Shown here piece by piece: positions 8,609 to 17,065 of a DNA stretch of 64,000 bases. Origin of the DNA: Methylobacterium persicinum (lineage in GTDB: Bacteria; Pseudomonadota; Alphaproteobacteria; Rhizobiales; Beijerinckiaceae). The position numbers and the translations under genes are program-made. The notes below the pieces were generated by a model. It did not search any database and was not told the origin of the DNA. It worked only from the letters and a program-made list of their open reading frames with translations. The stretch spans positions 115,830 through 179,829 of the forward strand of contig NZ_BPQX01000028.1 of the NCBI RefSeq assembly GCF_022179525.1. Reading direction: 5' to 3'. How positions within the stretch are numbered: position 1 is the stretch's first letter; every line of letters starts with the position of its first letter.

Positions 8609-9448
8609 ATGCCCGTCGATCCTGCCGTCAGCCTAGAATCCAACCTCCTGCTCAGAGCTCTTCGCGGTGCAGACCGGGATCTCCTGAAACCGCATCTTGA
8701 GCCGATCACCTACGCCAAGGGCGCCACGATCTTCGAGGCCGGCGCGGCGGTGACCCATGTGACCTTTCCCTGCGAACACGCCGTCGCGACTCTGGTGATC
8801 ACTACGAGCGACGGACGAAGTGCAGAGACGGCGACCATCGGGCATGAGGGCGCCGTCGGCGGTATCGTCAGCCAGGGCCACGTACCCGCCTCGACCCACG
8901 CCATCGTCCAGATCGCCGGGCCGATGCTTCGGATCGACGCGTATGCCCTGCAGGATGTGAAGCGGCAGTCGCCCTACGTCCGCGACCTCTTCGCCCGGTA
9001 CTCGGATTGCCTGCTCGCGCAGGTGCTCCAATCCTCTGCTTGCAACGCGTTGCATCCCATCGAGCAGCGCTGCCTGCGCTGGCTGCAGACCCTCCACGAC
9101 CGGATCGGCTCGCCCGTCCTGCCGATCACCCACGAGTTGCTGGCATCGATGCTCGGTGTGCAGCGCACTTACCTGACGCGGATCCTGCGGATCCTACAGG
9201 ATCAGGGCCTAATCCGGGTGGGACGGGGGCGAATCACAGTCCTGGACAGGGCGAAAATGGAAATCGCATCCTGCGATTGCCATGCCCGCGTGCGGGATCA
9301 CTACACCACTGTTCTGGGTGCAGTGTACGGCGATGGCGGCCTGGAGCGGATCGAGCCGCACAGCCTGTCGCGGTTCGCCGCGGTCGAAGTGCCATTCGAC
9401 GAGCCGGGCGGGAAGAGGGCCAGCGAGATGGCTAAAGCCGGCCGCTAA
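8609..9448 (+). CDS. Crp/Fnr family transcriptional regulator
   Basis: A 279-residue regulator with an N-terminal cyclic-nucleotide-binding-type beta barrel (residues about 10-150) and a C-terminal winged helix-turn-helix (ITHELLASMLGVQRTYLTRILRILQDQGLI, about residues 172-203). It belongs to the branch abundant in Methylobacterium and Bradyrhizobium. No N-terminal cysteine cluster is present, so it is not a typical oxygen-sensing Fnr. The effector and targets are unknown. The upstream 129 bases are AT-rich and contain a TTTCTGA/TCAGAAA inverted repeat at 8493-8512 that could be an operator. Confidence 0.88.
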   Translation: MPVDPAVSLESNLLLRALRGADRDLLKPHLEPITYAKGATIFEAGAAVTHVTFPCEHAVATLVITTSDGRSAETATIGHEGAVGGIVSQGHVPASTHAIVQIAGPMLRIDAYALQDVKRQSPYVRDLFARYSDCLLAQVLQSSACNALHPIEQRCLRWLQTLHDRIGSPVLPITHELLASMLGVQRTYLTRILRILQDQGLIRVGRGRITVLDRAKMEIASCDCHARVRDHYTTVLGAVYGDGGLERIEPHSLSRFAAVEVPFDEPGGKRASEMAKAGR

Positions 9449-9500
9449 GGAGGACGGCCGCTGACCCTAGTGTAAGACGTTCCGCCGGCCCGGATTGCGC

Positions 9501-9884
9501 CTAGCTGGATCGGCGTTCGAGCAACTCGATCAGCGCGCCGTCCGGTCCCTCGACAAAGGCGATGCGCAGGCCGGGGCCGCGCTCGGTGATGCCCGTCTTC
9601 ACCGTGACACCCCGTGCTGTCAGGTCGGCAAGGGCTTCTTCGATATTCGGGACGGCGAGCCCGACATGCTCGATCCCGAGACAGGGGGTCGCCGCCGCCG
9701 GATGCGTGTCGGCCGGAGCCTGTTCAATGAAGACCGTGAGGCCGCCGAGATCCAGGATCACCCGCTGCACCGGGTTTTCCCCGACGCGGCCGGTTTCCCG
9801 GGCGCCGAACATCGTGGAATAGAAGGCCGCTGCCGCGACGGCATCTCGGCTGCGCAGATGAAGGTGGTCGCACAAATAGGTCAT
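9501..9884 (-). CDS. VOC/glyoxalase-superfamily protein
   Basis: A 127-residue vicinal-oxygen-chelate fold protein with the two beta-alpha-beta-beta-beta repeats expected of the family. Candidate metal ligands are His7/His9 in CDHLHLRS, Glu54 in VFIEQAP, the histidine in GIEHVGLAV and Glu in GALIELLE. This arrangement is glyoxalase-I-like, but length and context do not fix the substrate. It is a single gene, convergent with the Crp/Fnr gene and divergent from the DnaJ gene. Confidence 0.8.
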   Translation of the reverse strand: MTYLCDHLHLRSRDAVAAAAFYSTMFGARETGRVGENPVQRVILDLGGLTVFIEQAPADTHPAAATPCLGIEHVGLAVPNIEEALADLTARGVTVKTGITERGPGLRIAFVEGPDGALIELLERRSS

Positions 9885-10110
9885 GGCATTTGGCTTACCC
9901 CGTGAGGCCGGGCTTGCAAGTCCCGGCTCTCGCCGTCCGTCAATAGACCGCCGTGAACTAGGCAGAATACGGGAGCCGGGCGGGTGCGCGTGGGGACCGC
10001 TTGACGCAAGCCGTGTTCGCGCGGACTTTCCGTGCTATGATCGTTGCAGAGATGCAACAGGCTTCCCACATGGGAGGCATCCCCGCTTCGCCGAAAGCTT
10101 CAGACGACCG

Positions 10111-11040
10111 ATGCGCAACCCCTACGACGTGCTGGGCGTGCCCAAGGGTGCGAGCGAGGCCGATATCAAGAAGGCCTATCGCAAGCTCGCCAAGGAGTTT
10201 CACCCCGACCGCAATAAGAATGACGTGAAGGCCAAGGACCGCTTCTCGGAAGTGAACTCGGCCTATGAGATCCTCGGCGATGCCGACAAGCGTAAGCAGT
10301 TCGACCGGGGCGAGATCGACGCCGAGGGCAAGCCCCGGGCGGCCGGTTTCGAAGGGTTCGGAGGCTTCGGTGGCGGCGGCGCCCGGGGCTTCGATTTCGA
10401 GTCGATGGCCCGGAACCGCGGCCCCATGGGGGGCGCCGCCGGCGGCATGGGCGAGGACATCTTCTCGCACATCTTCGGCGAGGCGTTCCGCGCCGGGGGA
10501 GCCGGGCCCGGCGCCGGCCGCCAGCCGCACCGGGGCGAGGACGTCGCCGCCGAGCTGATCGTCACCCTGGAGCAGGTCGGTGGGGAGGAGAAGCTCCGCC
10601 TCAACTTGCCCACCGGCCGCGAGGTCGATGTGATGATCCCTAAGGGCGTCGTCGATGGTCAGACCATCCGTCTGCGGGGCCTCGGTCATCCTGGCGGTCC
10701 ACGCTCCGAGCCCGGAGACGCGCTGCTCACCATCCGCATCCAGCCCCATCCCCGCTTCAAGGTGGAGGGAGCCGACCTGCGGGTGAGCGTGGATGTGCCG
10801 CTCGACGATGCCATCCTCGGCGGGACGATCCGGGTGCCGACCCTCACCGGTGCCGTCGAGATGAAGATGCCGCCCATGACGAGTTCGGGCCGGACCTTCC
10901 GCCTCCGCGGCAAGGGCCTTCCGAAAAAGGACGGCAGCCGGGGCGACCTGCTTGCCACTACGGCAATCATGCTGCCGGCGGGTGACGACGAGGCCCTGGC
11001 CGAGTTCGCCCGGGCCCGGCGGGCCGCACGGGTCGGCTGA
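10111..11040 (+). CDS. DnaJ C-terminal-domain co-chaperone (type II, CbpA-like)
   Basis: A 309-residue J-domain protein. The J domain is complete ([38 protein letters not shown]) with the HPD motif that activates DnaK. A Gly/Phe-rich linker ([17 protein letters not shown]) follows, then two substrate-binding beta domains, with no CxxCxGxG zinc-finger repeats; this is therefore a type II, CbpA-like protein rather than canonical DnaJ. The ATG at 10111 is chosen because the J domain begins immediately; the open frame extends upstream but has no sensible N-terminus. It precedes fabI on the same strand, separated by a hairpin. Confidence 0.9.
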   Translation: MRNPYDVLGVPKGASEADIKKAYRKLAKEFHPDRNKNDVKAKDRFSEVNSAYEILGDADKRKQFDRGEIDAEGKPRAAGFEGFGGFGGGGARGFDFESMARNRGPMGGAAGGMGEDIFSHIFGEAFRAGGAGPGAGRQPHRGEDVAAELIVTLEQVGGEEKLRLNLPTGREVDVMIPKGVVDGQTIRLRGLGHPGGPRSEPGDALLTIRIQPHPRFKVEGADLRVSVDVPLDDAILGGTIRVPTLTGAVEMKMPPMTSSGRTFRLRGKGLPKKDGSRGDLLATTAIMLPAGDDEALAEFARARRAARVG

Positions 11041-11060
11041 ACAAGTCGAAAGACCGTCAA

Positions 11061-11090
11061 TCCGGCCCGGTTGCCCCGGGCCGGACTTTC
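11061..11090 (+). terminator. Hairpin terminator after the DnaJ-like gene
   Basis: A perfect ten-base stem, TCCGGCCCGG (11061-11070) with CCGGGCCGGA (11076-11085), is followed by a short CTTTC tract. The weak T-run makes it a modest terminator. Confidence 0.55.
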
Positions 11091-11156
11091 GTCCCCGTCG
11101 CGCCTCCGCTAAGGAACCCCCGGCGCTACCGGCGCCGCGTTACTCCGGGAAGCGAC

Positions 11157-11981
11157 ATGGCGGAACACGGGCACGGGATTCTTGCGGGAAAGCGGGGGGT
11201 GATCCTCGGGGTCGCCAACAACCGCTCCATCGCGTGGGGGATCGCCCGGAGTGCCCGCGCCCACGGCGCCGAGCTGGCTTTCACCTATCAGGGCGATGCG
11301 TTGCGCAAGCGCGTGGAGCCGCTGGCCAAGGAACTCGACGCCCACGTCATCGGCCATTGCGACGTGACGGATGCCGCCTCCATCGACGCGGTGTTCGAGG
11401 AAGCGGGGCGGCTCTTCCCGGAGGGGATCGATTTCGTCGTCCACTGCATCGCCTTTTCCGACAAGGACGAGCTGACGGGGCGCTACATCGAGACGAGCGA
11501 GGAGAATTTCAGCAAGTCGCTGCTGATCTCTTGCTACTCGTTCACCGCGGTGGCCCAGCGGGCCGAGAAGATCCTGCGGCCCGGCGGCTCCCTTCTCACA
11601 CTCACCTATTACGGCGCCGAGAAGTGGATGCCGCACTACAACGTGATGGGCGTGGCCAAGGCGGCCCTCGAAGCGTCGGTGCGCTACCTCGCCGCCGACC
11701 TCGGCCCGAAGAACATCCGCGTCAACGCGATCTCGGCGGGCCCGATCAAGACCCTGGCCGCCTCAGGCATCGGCGACTTCCGCTACATTCTGAAGTGGAA
11801 CGAATACAACGCGCCGCTCCGCCGGACCGTGACGATCAGCGAGGTGGGCGAGACGGCGGCCTACCTCCTCTCCGACATGGCCGCGGGCATGACCGGCGAG
11901 ATCCTCCACGTCGACGCGGGCTACCACGTGGTGGGCATGAAGAACCCCGAGGCGCCGGACCTCAGCCTCGACCGGGATTAA
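11157..11981 (+). CDS. fabI: Enoyl-ACP reductase (NADH), FabI
   Basis: Catalyses the last reductive step of each fatty-acid elongation cycle. The 274-residue protein has the divergent Rossmann motif of FabI (GVANNRSIAWGIA), followed by DVTDAASIDAVFEE, and the catalytic Tyr-x6-Lys signature (YNVMGVAKAALEASVRYLA). GPIKTLAASGI is the substrate-loop region. The length is standard. A perfect 16-base terminator lies 63 bases after the stop, so this is probably a single-gene unit. Confidence 0.95.
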   Translation: MAEHGHGILAGKRGVILGVANNRSIAWGIARSARAHGAELAFTYQGDALRKRVEPLAKELDAHVIGHCDVTDAASIDAVFEEAGRLFPEGIDFVVHCIAFSDKDELTGRYIETSEENFSKSLLISCYSFTAVAQRAEKILRPGGSLLTLTYYGAEKWMPHYNVMGVAKAALEASVRYLAADLGPKNIRVNAISAGPIKTLAASGIGDFRYILKWNEYNAPLRRTVTISEVGETAAYLLSDMAAGMTGEILHVDAGYHVVGMKNPEAPDLSLDRD

Positions 11982-12044
11982 GCCGGCCTCTTGGGCCAGG
12001 ATCCCTCGCGAAGACGGACGCTAAGCCGGCACGATCGAGATGCG

Positions 12045-12080
12045 AAAAAGGGCTGCCCCGGGGACGGGGCAGCCCTTTTT
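12045..12080. terminator. Perfect bidirectional terminator between fabI and the DUF2147 gene
   Basis: A 16-base perfect inverted repeat (AAAAAGGGCTGCCCCG at 12045-12060 with its complement at 12065-12080) around a four-base loop. The A-run on one side and T-run on the other let it work for both fabI on the plus strand and the convergent gene on the minus strand. Confidence 0.92.
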
Positions 12081-12123
12081 CTTGCTGTGGACGACCCGCG
12101 CCGGGATCGGCGCGGGGCCCGGC

Positions 12124-12756
12124 CTATTCGTCTGCGGCGGGGGCGGCCGGGGCTGCGCCGGCGGCAGGCGCCGCGGGCTTGCCGGAGGCCTTGGCGCCCG
12201 GCTTCGGCGCAGCGGGTGGCTTGCCCATGTATTCGGGATCCGTGCGTGGGCCGTTCGGCCCGTTGGTCGGTCCGCCGAGCTGGCCGGGGACGAGGTCGGA
12301 CACCTTCGTCCAGGTCTGCGACTTGCAGAGGAAGGCGATCAGGCAACCCTTGACGGTCAGTTCGCCCGGCGCGTCGGTCCAGATCGTGACCTTGTAGAAC
12401 TTTCCGTCCTCGGAATTGTAGATCTGGCCCTCGTAATGGGCGTCGTCGTTGGGCTTCAGCCCCATGATGAGCTGGTGACCCAGCGATGGACGTGCCTGCT
12501 TTTTCGGATCTGGGTTCTTGAAGTCTGTCCTTGGCTCGCCCTTGTCGTTGAGGGGTACCTTCAGCCAGACCACGTAGCCGCACAGGCGGTCATTTGCTGC
12601 TCCGCACCGTTCCAGGCGAACGCGGGCGCGCCCATCCTCGGTGAGATAGGTGCCGGAGGGATCCGTCGGCGTGGCGGCGCGTGCCGGCGCTGCGATGGCG
12701 GCGAGGGCAAGCAACGCGAAAGGCGCGGCGCGGCGACCGAGCGTACGAAACATCAT
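12124..12756 (-). CDS. Exported DUF2147 domain protein
   Basis: A 210-residue predicted periplasmic protein. A signal peptide (MMFRTLGRRAAPFALLALAAIAAPARAA) precedes a DUF2147 domain recognisable from DPSGTYLTEDGRARVRLERC, LCGYVVWLKVP and the YNSEDGKFYKVTI segment. DUF2147 is a beta-rich domain of unknown function. The tail of about 40 residues is Ala/Pro-rich and low-complexity. The start at 12756 is preceded by a GGAGGAGAG ribosome-binding site; an ATG directly after it (12753) is equally possible. Paired cysteines in the domain could form a disulphide. Confidence 0.8.
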   Translation of the reverse strand: MMFRTLGRRAAPFALLALAAIAAPARAATPTDPSGTYLTEDGRARVRLERCGAANDRLCGYVVWLKVPLNDKGEPRTDFKNPDPKKQARPSLGHQLIMGLKPNDDAHYEGQIYNSEDGKFYKVTIWTDAPGELTVKGCLIAFLCKSQTWTKVSDLVPGQLGGPTNGPNGPRTDPEYMGKPPAAPKPGAKASGKPAAPAAGAAPAAPAADE

Positions 12757-12954
12757 CCCTGAACTCTCCTCCATCGCGAGCCGCGGACCGTGATGGGTCC
12801 TGCCGAAGGCCGGCACGCGGCACCGATGCTGCCGGCAGCCGTCTCACGCGCGAAGTTGGCCGGATGATGACACTCCCCCACCCACGTGTTCCATCCGGGA
12901 TGCCAGTGACGAGATCTTGCCGGAGGATACGCAGGCGGGGAGGCGACGCCTCAA

Positions 12955-12983
12955 TAAAAAAAGGCCGGTGCGATGCACCGGCC
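12955..12983 (-). terminator. Terminator of the small cysteine-containing protein gene
   Basis: A perfect nine-base stem GGCCGGTGC (12963-12971) / GCACCGGCC (12975-12983) with loop GAT; on the minus strand it is followed by a run of eight T residues (plus-strand A-run 12955-12962). It ends transcription of the gene at 13009-13218. Confidence 0.9.
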
Positions 12984-13008
12984 CCCTGAACGATCGTATG
13001 GGCCGCTC

Positions 13009-13218
13009 TTACTCGGCGGCGGTCATCTCGGCGGTGAAGTGGCCGCACCAATCGCTGGTCGCCACGACGGGCCACAGGCCCTTCGAGTCGGGACCCGGCT
13101 GGCTGATCGGCGGGTTGAAGCGGCAGAGGCCTTCGTCGGCCTTCAGCGAGGCGCCATTGCCCATGTGCTCGTCGTAGAAGCGGCAGCTTTCGCAGGACGC
13201 GTTCGCGGTACCGGCCAT
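13009..13218 (-). CDS. Small four-cysteine hypothetical protein
   Basis: A 69-residue protein I cannot name. It contains CESC near the N-terminus, a third cysteine in GLCRFNPP and a fourth in SDWCGHF; a C-x2-C plus two later cysteines suggests a small metal site, zinc or iron, but this is inference. The start MAGTANASC at 13218 is preferred over an ATG six bases upstream because a GAAGGAG sits seven bases before it. It has its own strong terminator, so it is probably a well-expressed single gene. Confidence 0.72.
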   Translation of the reverse strand: MAGTANASCESCRFYDEHMGNGASLKADEGLCRFNPPISQPGPDSKGLWPVVATSDWCGHFTAEMTAAE

Positions 13219-13357
13219 GCCCATTCTCCTTCAGGACGCTCGACGGTGCCGTAACCGGCATCCGCCCTTAGTTCTTAATTAGAACAGCTCTAATGATGGG
13301 TCAATGCGGATTGGCGCGGAGGGTTCCGGGAAAGCTGCGACGTTTGTGCACGGCATG

Positions 13358-13390
13358 AAAAAGGGCCCGGTGCGTCTCTGCCCCGGACCC
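13358..13390 (-). terminator. Probable terminator of the glycine-zipper protein gene
   Basis: On the minus strand GGGUCCGG pairs with CCGGGCCC (one G-U pair) and is followed directly by five T residues. It lies about 40 bases after the stop of the gene at 13433-13633. Confidence 0.7.
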
Positions 13391-13432
13391 CAACGATCAC
13401 CGATTTCCCTACCGGGATCCGGCTGCGAATGC

Positions 13433-13633
13433 TCAGCCCTGCTTGGCCTTCTTGTTCGCGTTGTGGTGTCCGACGGCGCAGCCAGCGGCAGCGCCCATCT
13501 TCCCATGGCCAGCCATATGGCCGGCCACACCGCCGACCACGGCGCCCTTCAGGCAGCCCTTGGCCTCGGCCGGCTCTCCGCCCGCCAGGGCGGCCAGGGC
13601 GAAGGCGGACAGAACGAGTGCGGTACGCTTCAT
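13433..13633 (-). CDS. Small exported glycine-zipper-like protein
   Basis: A 66-residue protein with a clear signal peptide (MKRTALVLSAFALAALAGG, cleavage probably near AEA-KG). The mature part, GCLKGAVVGGVAGHMAGHGKMGAAAGC, has regularly spaced glycines typical of glycine-zipper membrane-associating peptides, plus two cysteines and several histidines, and a basic tail (NANKKAKQG). The ATG at 13633 is supported by GGAG six bases upstream; the longer open frame adds only an unlikely leader. Function unknown; periplasmic or outer-membrane association is likely. Confidence 0.75.
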   Translation of the reverse strand: MKRTALVLSAFALAALAGGEPAEAKGCLKGAVVGGVAGHMAGHGKMGAAAGCAVGHHNANKKAKQG

Positions 13634-13732
13634 GGCAATCTCCAACTTTGCCATCAAACGACCCACGGCTCGGCTACGTTCCAGTCTCTCGTCGTTGTGT
13701 GAACGGTTTTGGCCTTTGCCGGCTACGGAAGA

Positions 13733-14014
13733 TCAGGCGGCGGGCCGTGCCATGTCCTGAGGCGGATCCCGGAACAGAGCCGTACAACCGGAGCCGCGAT
13801 GCATGCTCAGGATCGAGGCGCGGTCGATATCCGAGTGCACGGCGAGAACCCTGCGGACGCAGGACAGCACCTTGTCGTACTGGACCGGGTCGAAGTTCGG
13901 CTCAAGCGGGCTGACCGCGATGTAGGTCTCGACCACGAGCACGCGCTCCGCACGCTCCCGGCCGACCTCGACGGCGATCCACGAGGATTTGATGAGGGCC
14001 GTGCTGTTCAGCAT
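13733..14014 (-). CDS. Hypothetical protein
   Basis: A 93-residue protein not recognised. It looks soluble, with no signal peptide; segments such as RAERVLVVETYIAVSPLEPNFDPVQYDKVLSCVRRVLAVHSDIDRASIL resemble alternating strand and helix. A GGGAG ribosome-binding site precedes the ATG by five bases, which supports a real gene. Confidence 0.6.
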   Translation of the reverse strand: MLNSTALIKSSWIAVEVGRERAERVLVVETYIAVSPLEPNFDPVQYDKVLSCVRRVLAVHSDIDRASILSMHRGSGCTALFRDPPQDMARPAA

Positions 14015-14121
14015 GGGAACTCCCTAGACCTGCACCGCTGTGCCGCTCGCCTGTGTGCGCTTCGGCACTTGCGGCAATAGTACGCCGATGACGCCGCATG
14101 CCAAGGCCGGTCGGTGCAAGG

Positions 14122-14940
14122 CTACTCCCAGAAGGTGGGACGGCTCTCTTCAAGGTTCGGCCCGAGCCGGACGGCGGCGACCTTCGTGGCCAACCCGTTG
14201 CCGCCGATCTCGACGGCGAGGCCGGACAGGGTGCCCTCGCCGGTGGCGACTTCCCAGCGGGAGCCCGGCGTCTTCTGGATCATGCGGCGGATCGGCTCGT
14301 GCTTCTGCATGCCGATGACCGAATCGTAGTCGCCGCACATCCCCGCGTCGGACATGTAGGCCGTGCCACCGGGAAGGATGCGGTGGTCGGCGGTGGGCGT
14401 GTGAGTATGGGTGCCGACGACGAGGCTGACCCGGCCGTCGAGATAGTGGCCCATCGCCTGCTTCTCGCTCGTCGCCTCGGCATGTACATCGACGACGACG
14501 GCGTCCGCCGCCGCGCCCAGCGGACAGGCCGAGATCTCCCGCTCGACGGCGGCAAAGGGGTCGTCCATGGGGTCGAGGAACACACGGCCCATCACGTTGA
14601 CGACGAGCACCCGTGCCCCGTCCCGCGTCTCGATGACGGTGGCGCCCCGGCCCGGCGTGCCGGGCGGATAGTTGGCCGGGCGCACGAGGCGCGGCTGGCG
14701 CGCGATGAACACCATCGCCTCCCGTTGGTCGAAGCTGTGATTGCCGAGCGTCACCGCATCCGCCCCGGCGCCGATCAACTCGTCGCAGATCGATTCGGAG
14801 ATGCCGAAGCCGCCCGCGGCGTTCTCACCGTTCACCACCACGCAGTCGAGGCGCCATCTTTCGCGCAATCCCGGCAACTGTTCGATCACCGCAACCCGTC
14901 CGGGCCGCCCGACCACGTCGCCGAGGAACAGCAATCTCAT
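14122..14940 (-). CDS. YmdB-family metallophosphoesterase (TIGR00282)
   Basis: A 272-residue calcineurin-like phosphoesterase of the YmdB family, whose characterised Bacillus member hydrolyses 2',3'-cyclic nucleotides. Metal-ligand motifs are intact: FLGDVVGRPGR at the N-terminus, VVNGENAAGG, GNHSFDQRE, VDVHAEATSEKQAMGHY and VGTHTHTPTADHRI. The length matches the family. Its ATG overlaps the stop of the upstream 5-formyl-THF cyclo-ligase gene in an ATGA arrangement, so the two are translationally coupled. Confidence 0.92.
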   Translation of the reverse strand: MRLLFLGDVVGRPGRVAVIEQLPGLRERWRLDCVVVNGENAAGGFGISESICDELIGAGADAVTLGNHSFDQREAMVFIARQPRLVRPANYPPGTPGRGATVIETRDGARVLVVNVMGRVFLDPMDDPFAAVEREISACPLGAAADAVVVDVHAEATSEKQAMGHYLDGRVSLVVGTHTHTPTADHRILPGGTAYMSDAGMCGDYDSVIGMQKHEPIRRMIQKTPGSRWEVATGEGTLSGLAVEIGGNGLATKVAAVRLGPNLEESRPTFWE

Positions 14941-15521
14941 CCGTGGGAATCCTCCAGCGCGAGGGAGCCGGCCTCGGTGACGATCGCGGATAAGGACCGG
15001 TCATGGGGCTCCACCGGCACTTCAGGCACTTCCTGGGCGGCGAAGCAAATCCCCACCGTCAACAGGGTACGGCCTTCGGACAGGCGAGCGATCGCCCCAT
15101 CATAGTAGCCTCGTCCATAGCCGAGGCGCCGCCCGGAGCGGTCGAAGGCGGCGAGCGGAACGAGGAGCGCGTCGGGCGCGACCTCCGGCAGGGCCGGATC
15201 GGGCTCGCTCAGGCCGAAATTCCCGCGGACGAGGGGCGCACCAGGCGTCCATTCGCGGAACACCAAGCCGTCGGGCGTGACATGGGGGAGAGCGAGCCGC
15301 GCGCCGCTTGCCGCTAGTTCCGTCATCGCCGGTCGCGGATCGACCTCGCTGCGGATCGGCCAGTAGCCGGCGACAAGCTTCGCTGCGCGAAGCTGCGGCA
15401 TCGCGAGCAGCGCCTGGGCGATGGAAGCCGAAGCCTCCCCACGCGTGTCGGGATCGAGCAGGTCCCGGGCGGAGAGGGCCGTGCGGCGGATCTCGGCCTT
15501 GCGCGCGGCAAGGGTAGACAT
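14937..15521 (-). CDS. 5-formyltetrahydrofolate cyclo-ligase
   Basis: Converts 5-formyl-THF to 5,10-methenyl-THF using ATP, recycling a folate storage form. The 194-residue protein has the conserved GRRLGYGRGYYDGAIA signature near residue 145 and a basic N-terminus (KAEIRRTALSARDLL) as in YgfA. The ATG at 15521 gives the family N-terminus; the open frame extends upstream through a region better explained as 6S RNA. The 6S RNA/cyclo-ligase arrangement is the classical ssrS-ygfA neighbourhood. It is coupled to the downstream phosphoesterase gene. Confidence 0.93.
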   Translation of the reverse strand: MSTLAARKAEIRRTALSARDLLDPDTRGEASASIAQALLAMPQLRAAKLVAGYWPIRSEVDPRPAMTELAASGARLALPHVTPDGLVFREWTPGAPLVRGNFGLSEPDPALPEVAPDALLVPLAAFDRSGRRLGYGRGYYDGAIARLSEGRTLLTVGICFAAQEVPEVPVEPHDRSLSAIVTEAGSLALEDSHG

Positions 15522-15539
15522 AGGGTGCGGAGCCACGTG

Positions 15540-15688
15540 AGCCGTTGGAGGATCGATCCCGGGAAACCTACAGAGTAGGTGGGCGCCGTGTTGGCCAAGT
15601 CCACGGACGAGGCCAGTGACAGCTCCCGAGGGAGTCGATAAGGCCCCGGGGATAGTGCTCCTGACGAACTCTGCAGCCCCGCTCCCAC
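15540..15688 (-). ncRNA. ssrS: 6S RNA (ssrS), boundaries approximate
   Basis: The region just upstream of the cyclo-ligase gene is the standard site of 6S RNA, the small RNA that binds the housekeeping RNA polymerase holoenzyme. On the minus strand the 3' half reads CCACCTACTCTGTAGGTTTC then CCGGGATCGATCC, matching the alphaproteobacterial 6S 3' end as I remember it. The 5' part starts about GGGAGCGGGGCTGCAGAGTT: GGGAG can pair with the terminal CTCC, and GCAGAGT with ACTCTGT, giving the long closing stem around a central bubble. A -10-like TACATAGT sits immediately upstream. The exact ends are not resolved. Confidence 0.78.
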
Positions 15689-15779
15689 TATGTAGCCCCG
15701 CACATAGTCCGGCGCCAGAGCGCTCGAGAGAAAAGGTGGTGGCGAAGACCACCGCATGCGCGACCCACCGGGAAAACCC

Positions 15780-16913
15780 CTAAAGGCGCCGTTCCGTAAG
15801 CAGGTCTCCAAGAACCGCGAGGCAGCGGTCCACATCGCCTTCGTCCGCCCAGACATGGGGGCTGAGGCGCAGGGCGCCCGCCCGTTCGCTGGCATGGACC
15901 TGCCGCGCGGCGAGCGACGCGATCAGATCGTGGGGCAAGCCGCCGGGACACCGCACACCGAGAACATGGGGCACGCGGAGGGCGCACGCAGGCACCTCAA
16001 GGCCAAGGCGTTCGCATCCCCGAGCCAGATGCTCCGTGAGGTGGGCGAGGCGATCGGAAATTGCCGCCACGCCCCATTGCGCGATCAGTTCGAGGCCGGC
16101 GGCTGCCATGGGCAGGGCGACGGGATCGCGCAATTCGCCCCGGTCGTAGCGCCTCGCCCCCTTGGGTGGCGGCGTATTCCCGACATTCTCCTCCAAGGGC
16201 CGCCCATCCTGCCGGTGGGGCGCCGCGTAGAGGAAGGCGAGCCCGTAGGGGCCCAGCGCCCATTTGTAGGTGGGAAAGGTCAGGAAATCGGGCTTCCAGC
16301 GGGACACGTCCACCGGCATGGCCCCAACCGCCTGGGTCGCATCGATGACCAGAACCGCGCCTACGGCCCGCACGGCGGGGGCGATGCGGTCGAGATCGAT
16401 GGCGGTGCCGTCGGTCCAATGGGACGGCGTCAGGGTCGCCACAGCGAGGGGCGGCGCGCCCGGCCGGGCTATCGCGGCGAGGATTGCGGCGGTCCAGTCA
16501 CCGTCGCCCGGCCGGTCCACCGTCTCCACCGTGAGCTCCCGCTGTGCCGCGAGGCGGTCGAAGGCGAAGCACAACGAGGGGAACTCATCTGCGACGCGGA
16601 GGATGCGCCCACCGGGGGGCGGTGCGAGGTTGAGGGCCACCGTCGCCATCGCATGGCTGACAGAGCCGACGATGGCGATGTCGTCGGCGGTGGCGCCGAT
16701 CAGCGCCGCGGCGGCGGTCCGAGCCCGTTCCGTCTGATGGGCGAAATCGCTGCGCGGATGCGCCCAGGGCCGGCTCTTGGCACGGATGCCGGCCTCCCCC
16801 GCCTCGCGGACCACCTGTGGCAGGGGAGACCACGCGGCGGCGTCGAGATAGCTGACATCTTCGGGGATCTCGAAATGCCGGCGCTGACAGGCGAGGGGCG
16901 AGGCGGCGATCAT
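15780..16913 (-). CDS. Class V aminotransferase (PLP enzyme)
   Basis: A 377-residue fold-type I PLP enzyme of the aminotransferase class V/cysteine-desulfurase superfamily. The lysine that binds PLP is in FPTYKWALGPYG; the cofactor Asp is in VLVIDATQAVGA and the N-terminal YLDAAAWSPLP is the usual substrate loop. No conserved catalytic cysteine loop of desulfurases is evident, so an aminotransferase, lyase or kynureninase-like activity is more likely. The substrate is unknown. The ATG at 16913 is preferred to the longer open frame, which adds low-complexity residues. It lies upstream of the 6S RNA and divergent from moeA. Confidence 0.83.
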   Translation of the reverse strand: MIAASPLACQRRHFEIPEDVSYLDAAAWSPLPQVVREAGEAGIRAKSRPWAHPRSDFAHQTERARTAAAALIGATADDIAIVGSVSHAMATVALNLAPPPGGRILRVADEFPSLCFAFDRLAAQRELTVETVDRPGDGDWTAAILAAIARPGAPPLAVATLTPSHWTDGTAIDLDRIAPAVRAVGAVLVIDATQAVGAMPVDVSRWKPDFLTFPTYKWALGPYGLAFLYAAPHRQDGRPLEENVGNTPPPKGARRYDRGELRDPVALPMAAAGLELIAQWGVAAISDRLAHLTEHLARGCERLGLEVPACALRVPHVLGVRCPGGLPHDLIASLAARQVHASERAGALRLSPHVWADEGDVDRCLAVLGDLLTERRL

Positions 16914-17065
16914 GAGGCCAGGGTACGGGAACGCCGGTCCCCGTCCAAACGGCTGGTTTGCCCGGCGCGGACTTGATCCACCGGAGAGCTTGCCCCACTC
17001 CGTCATTGTCGTTCACCACGACGCCGTATCGAACTCCCCTCGCCTCCCCGCTTTGTCTGCATGCC

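Noticed and set aside
15522-15752. Upstream extension of the cyclo-ligase reading frame
   Set aside because: The extension lacks a family N-terminus and runs over the probable 6S RNA; ATG 15521 gives the expected start.
15780-16913. Cysteine desulfurase (IscS/SufS) for the class V aminotransferase
   Set aside because: No conserved catalytic cysteine loop or Fe-S cluster genes are nearby; a general class V label is safer.
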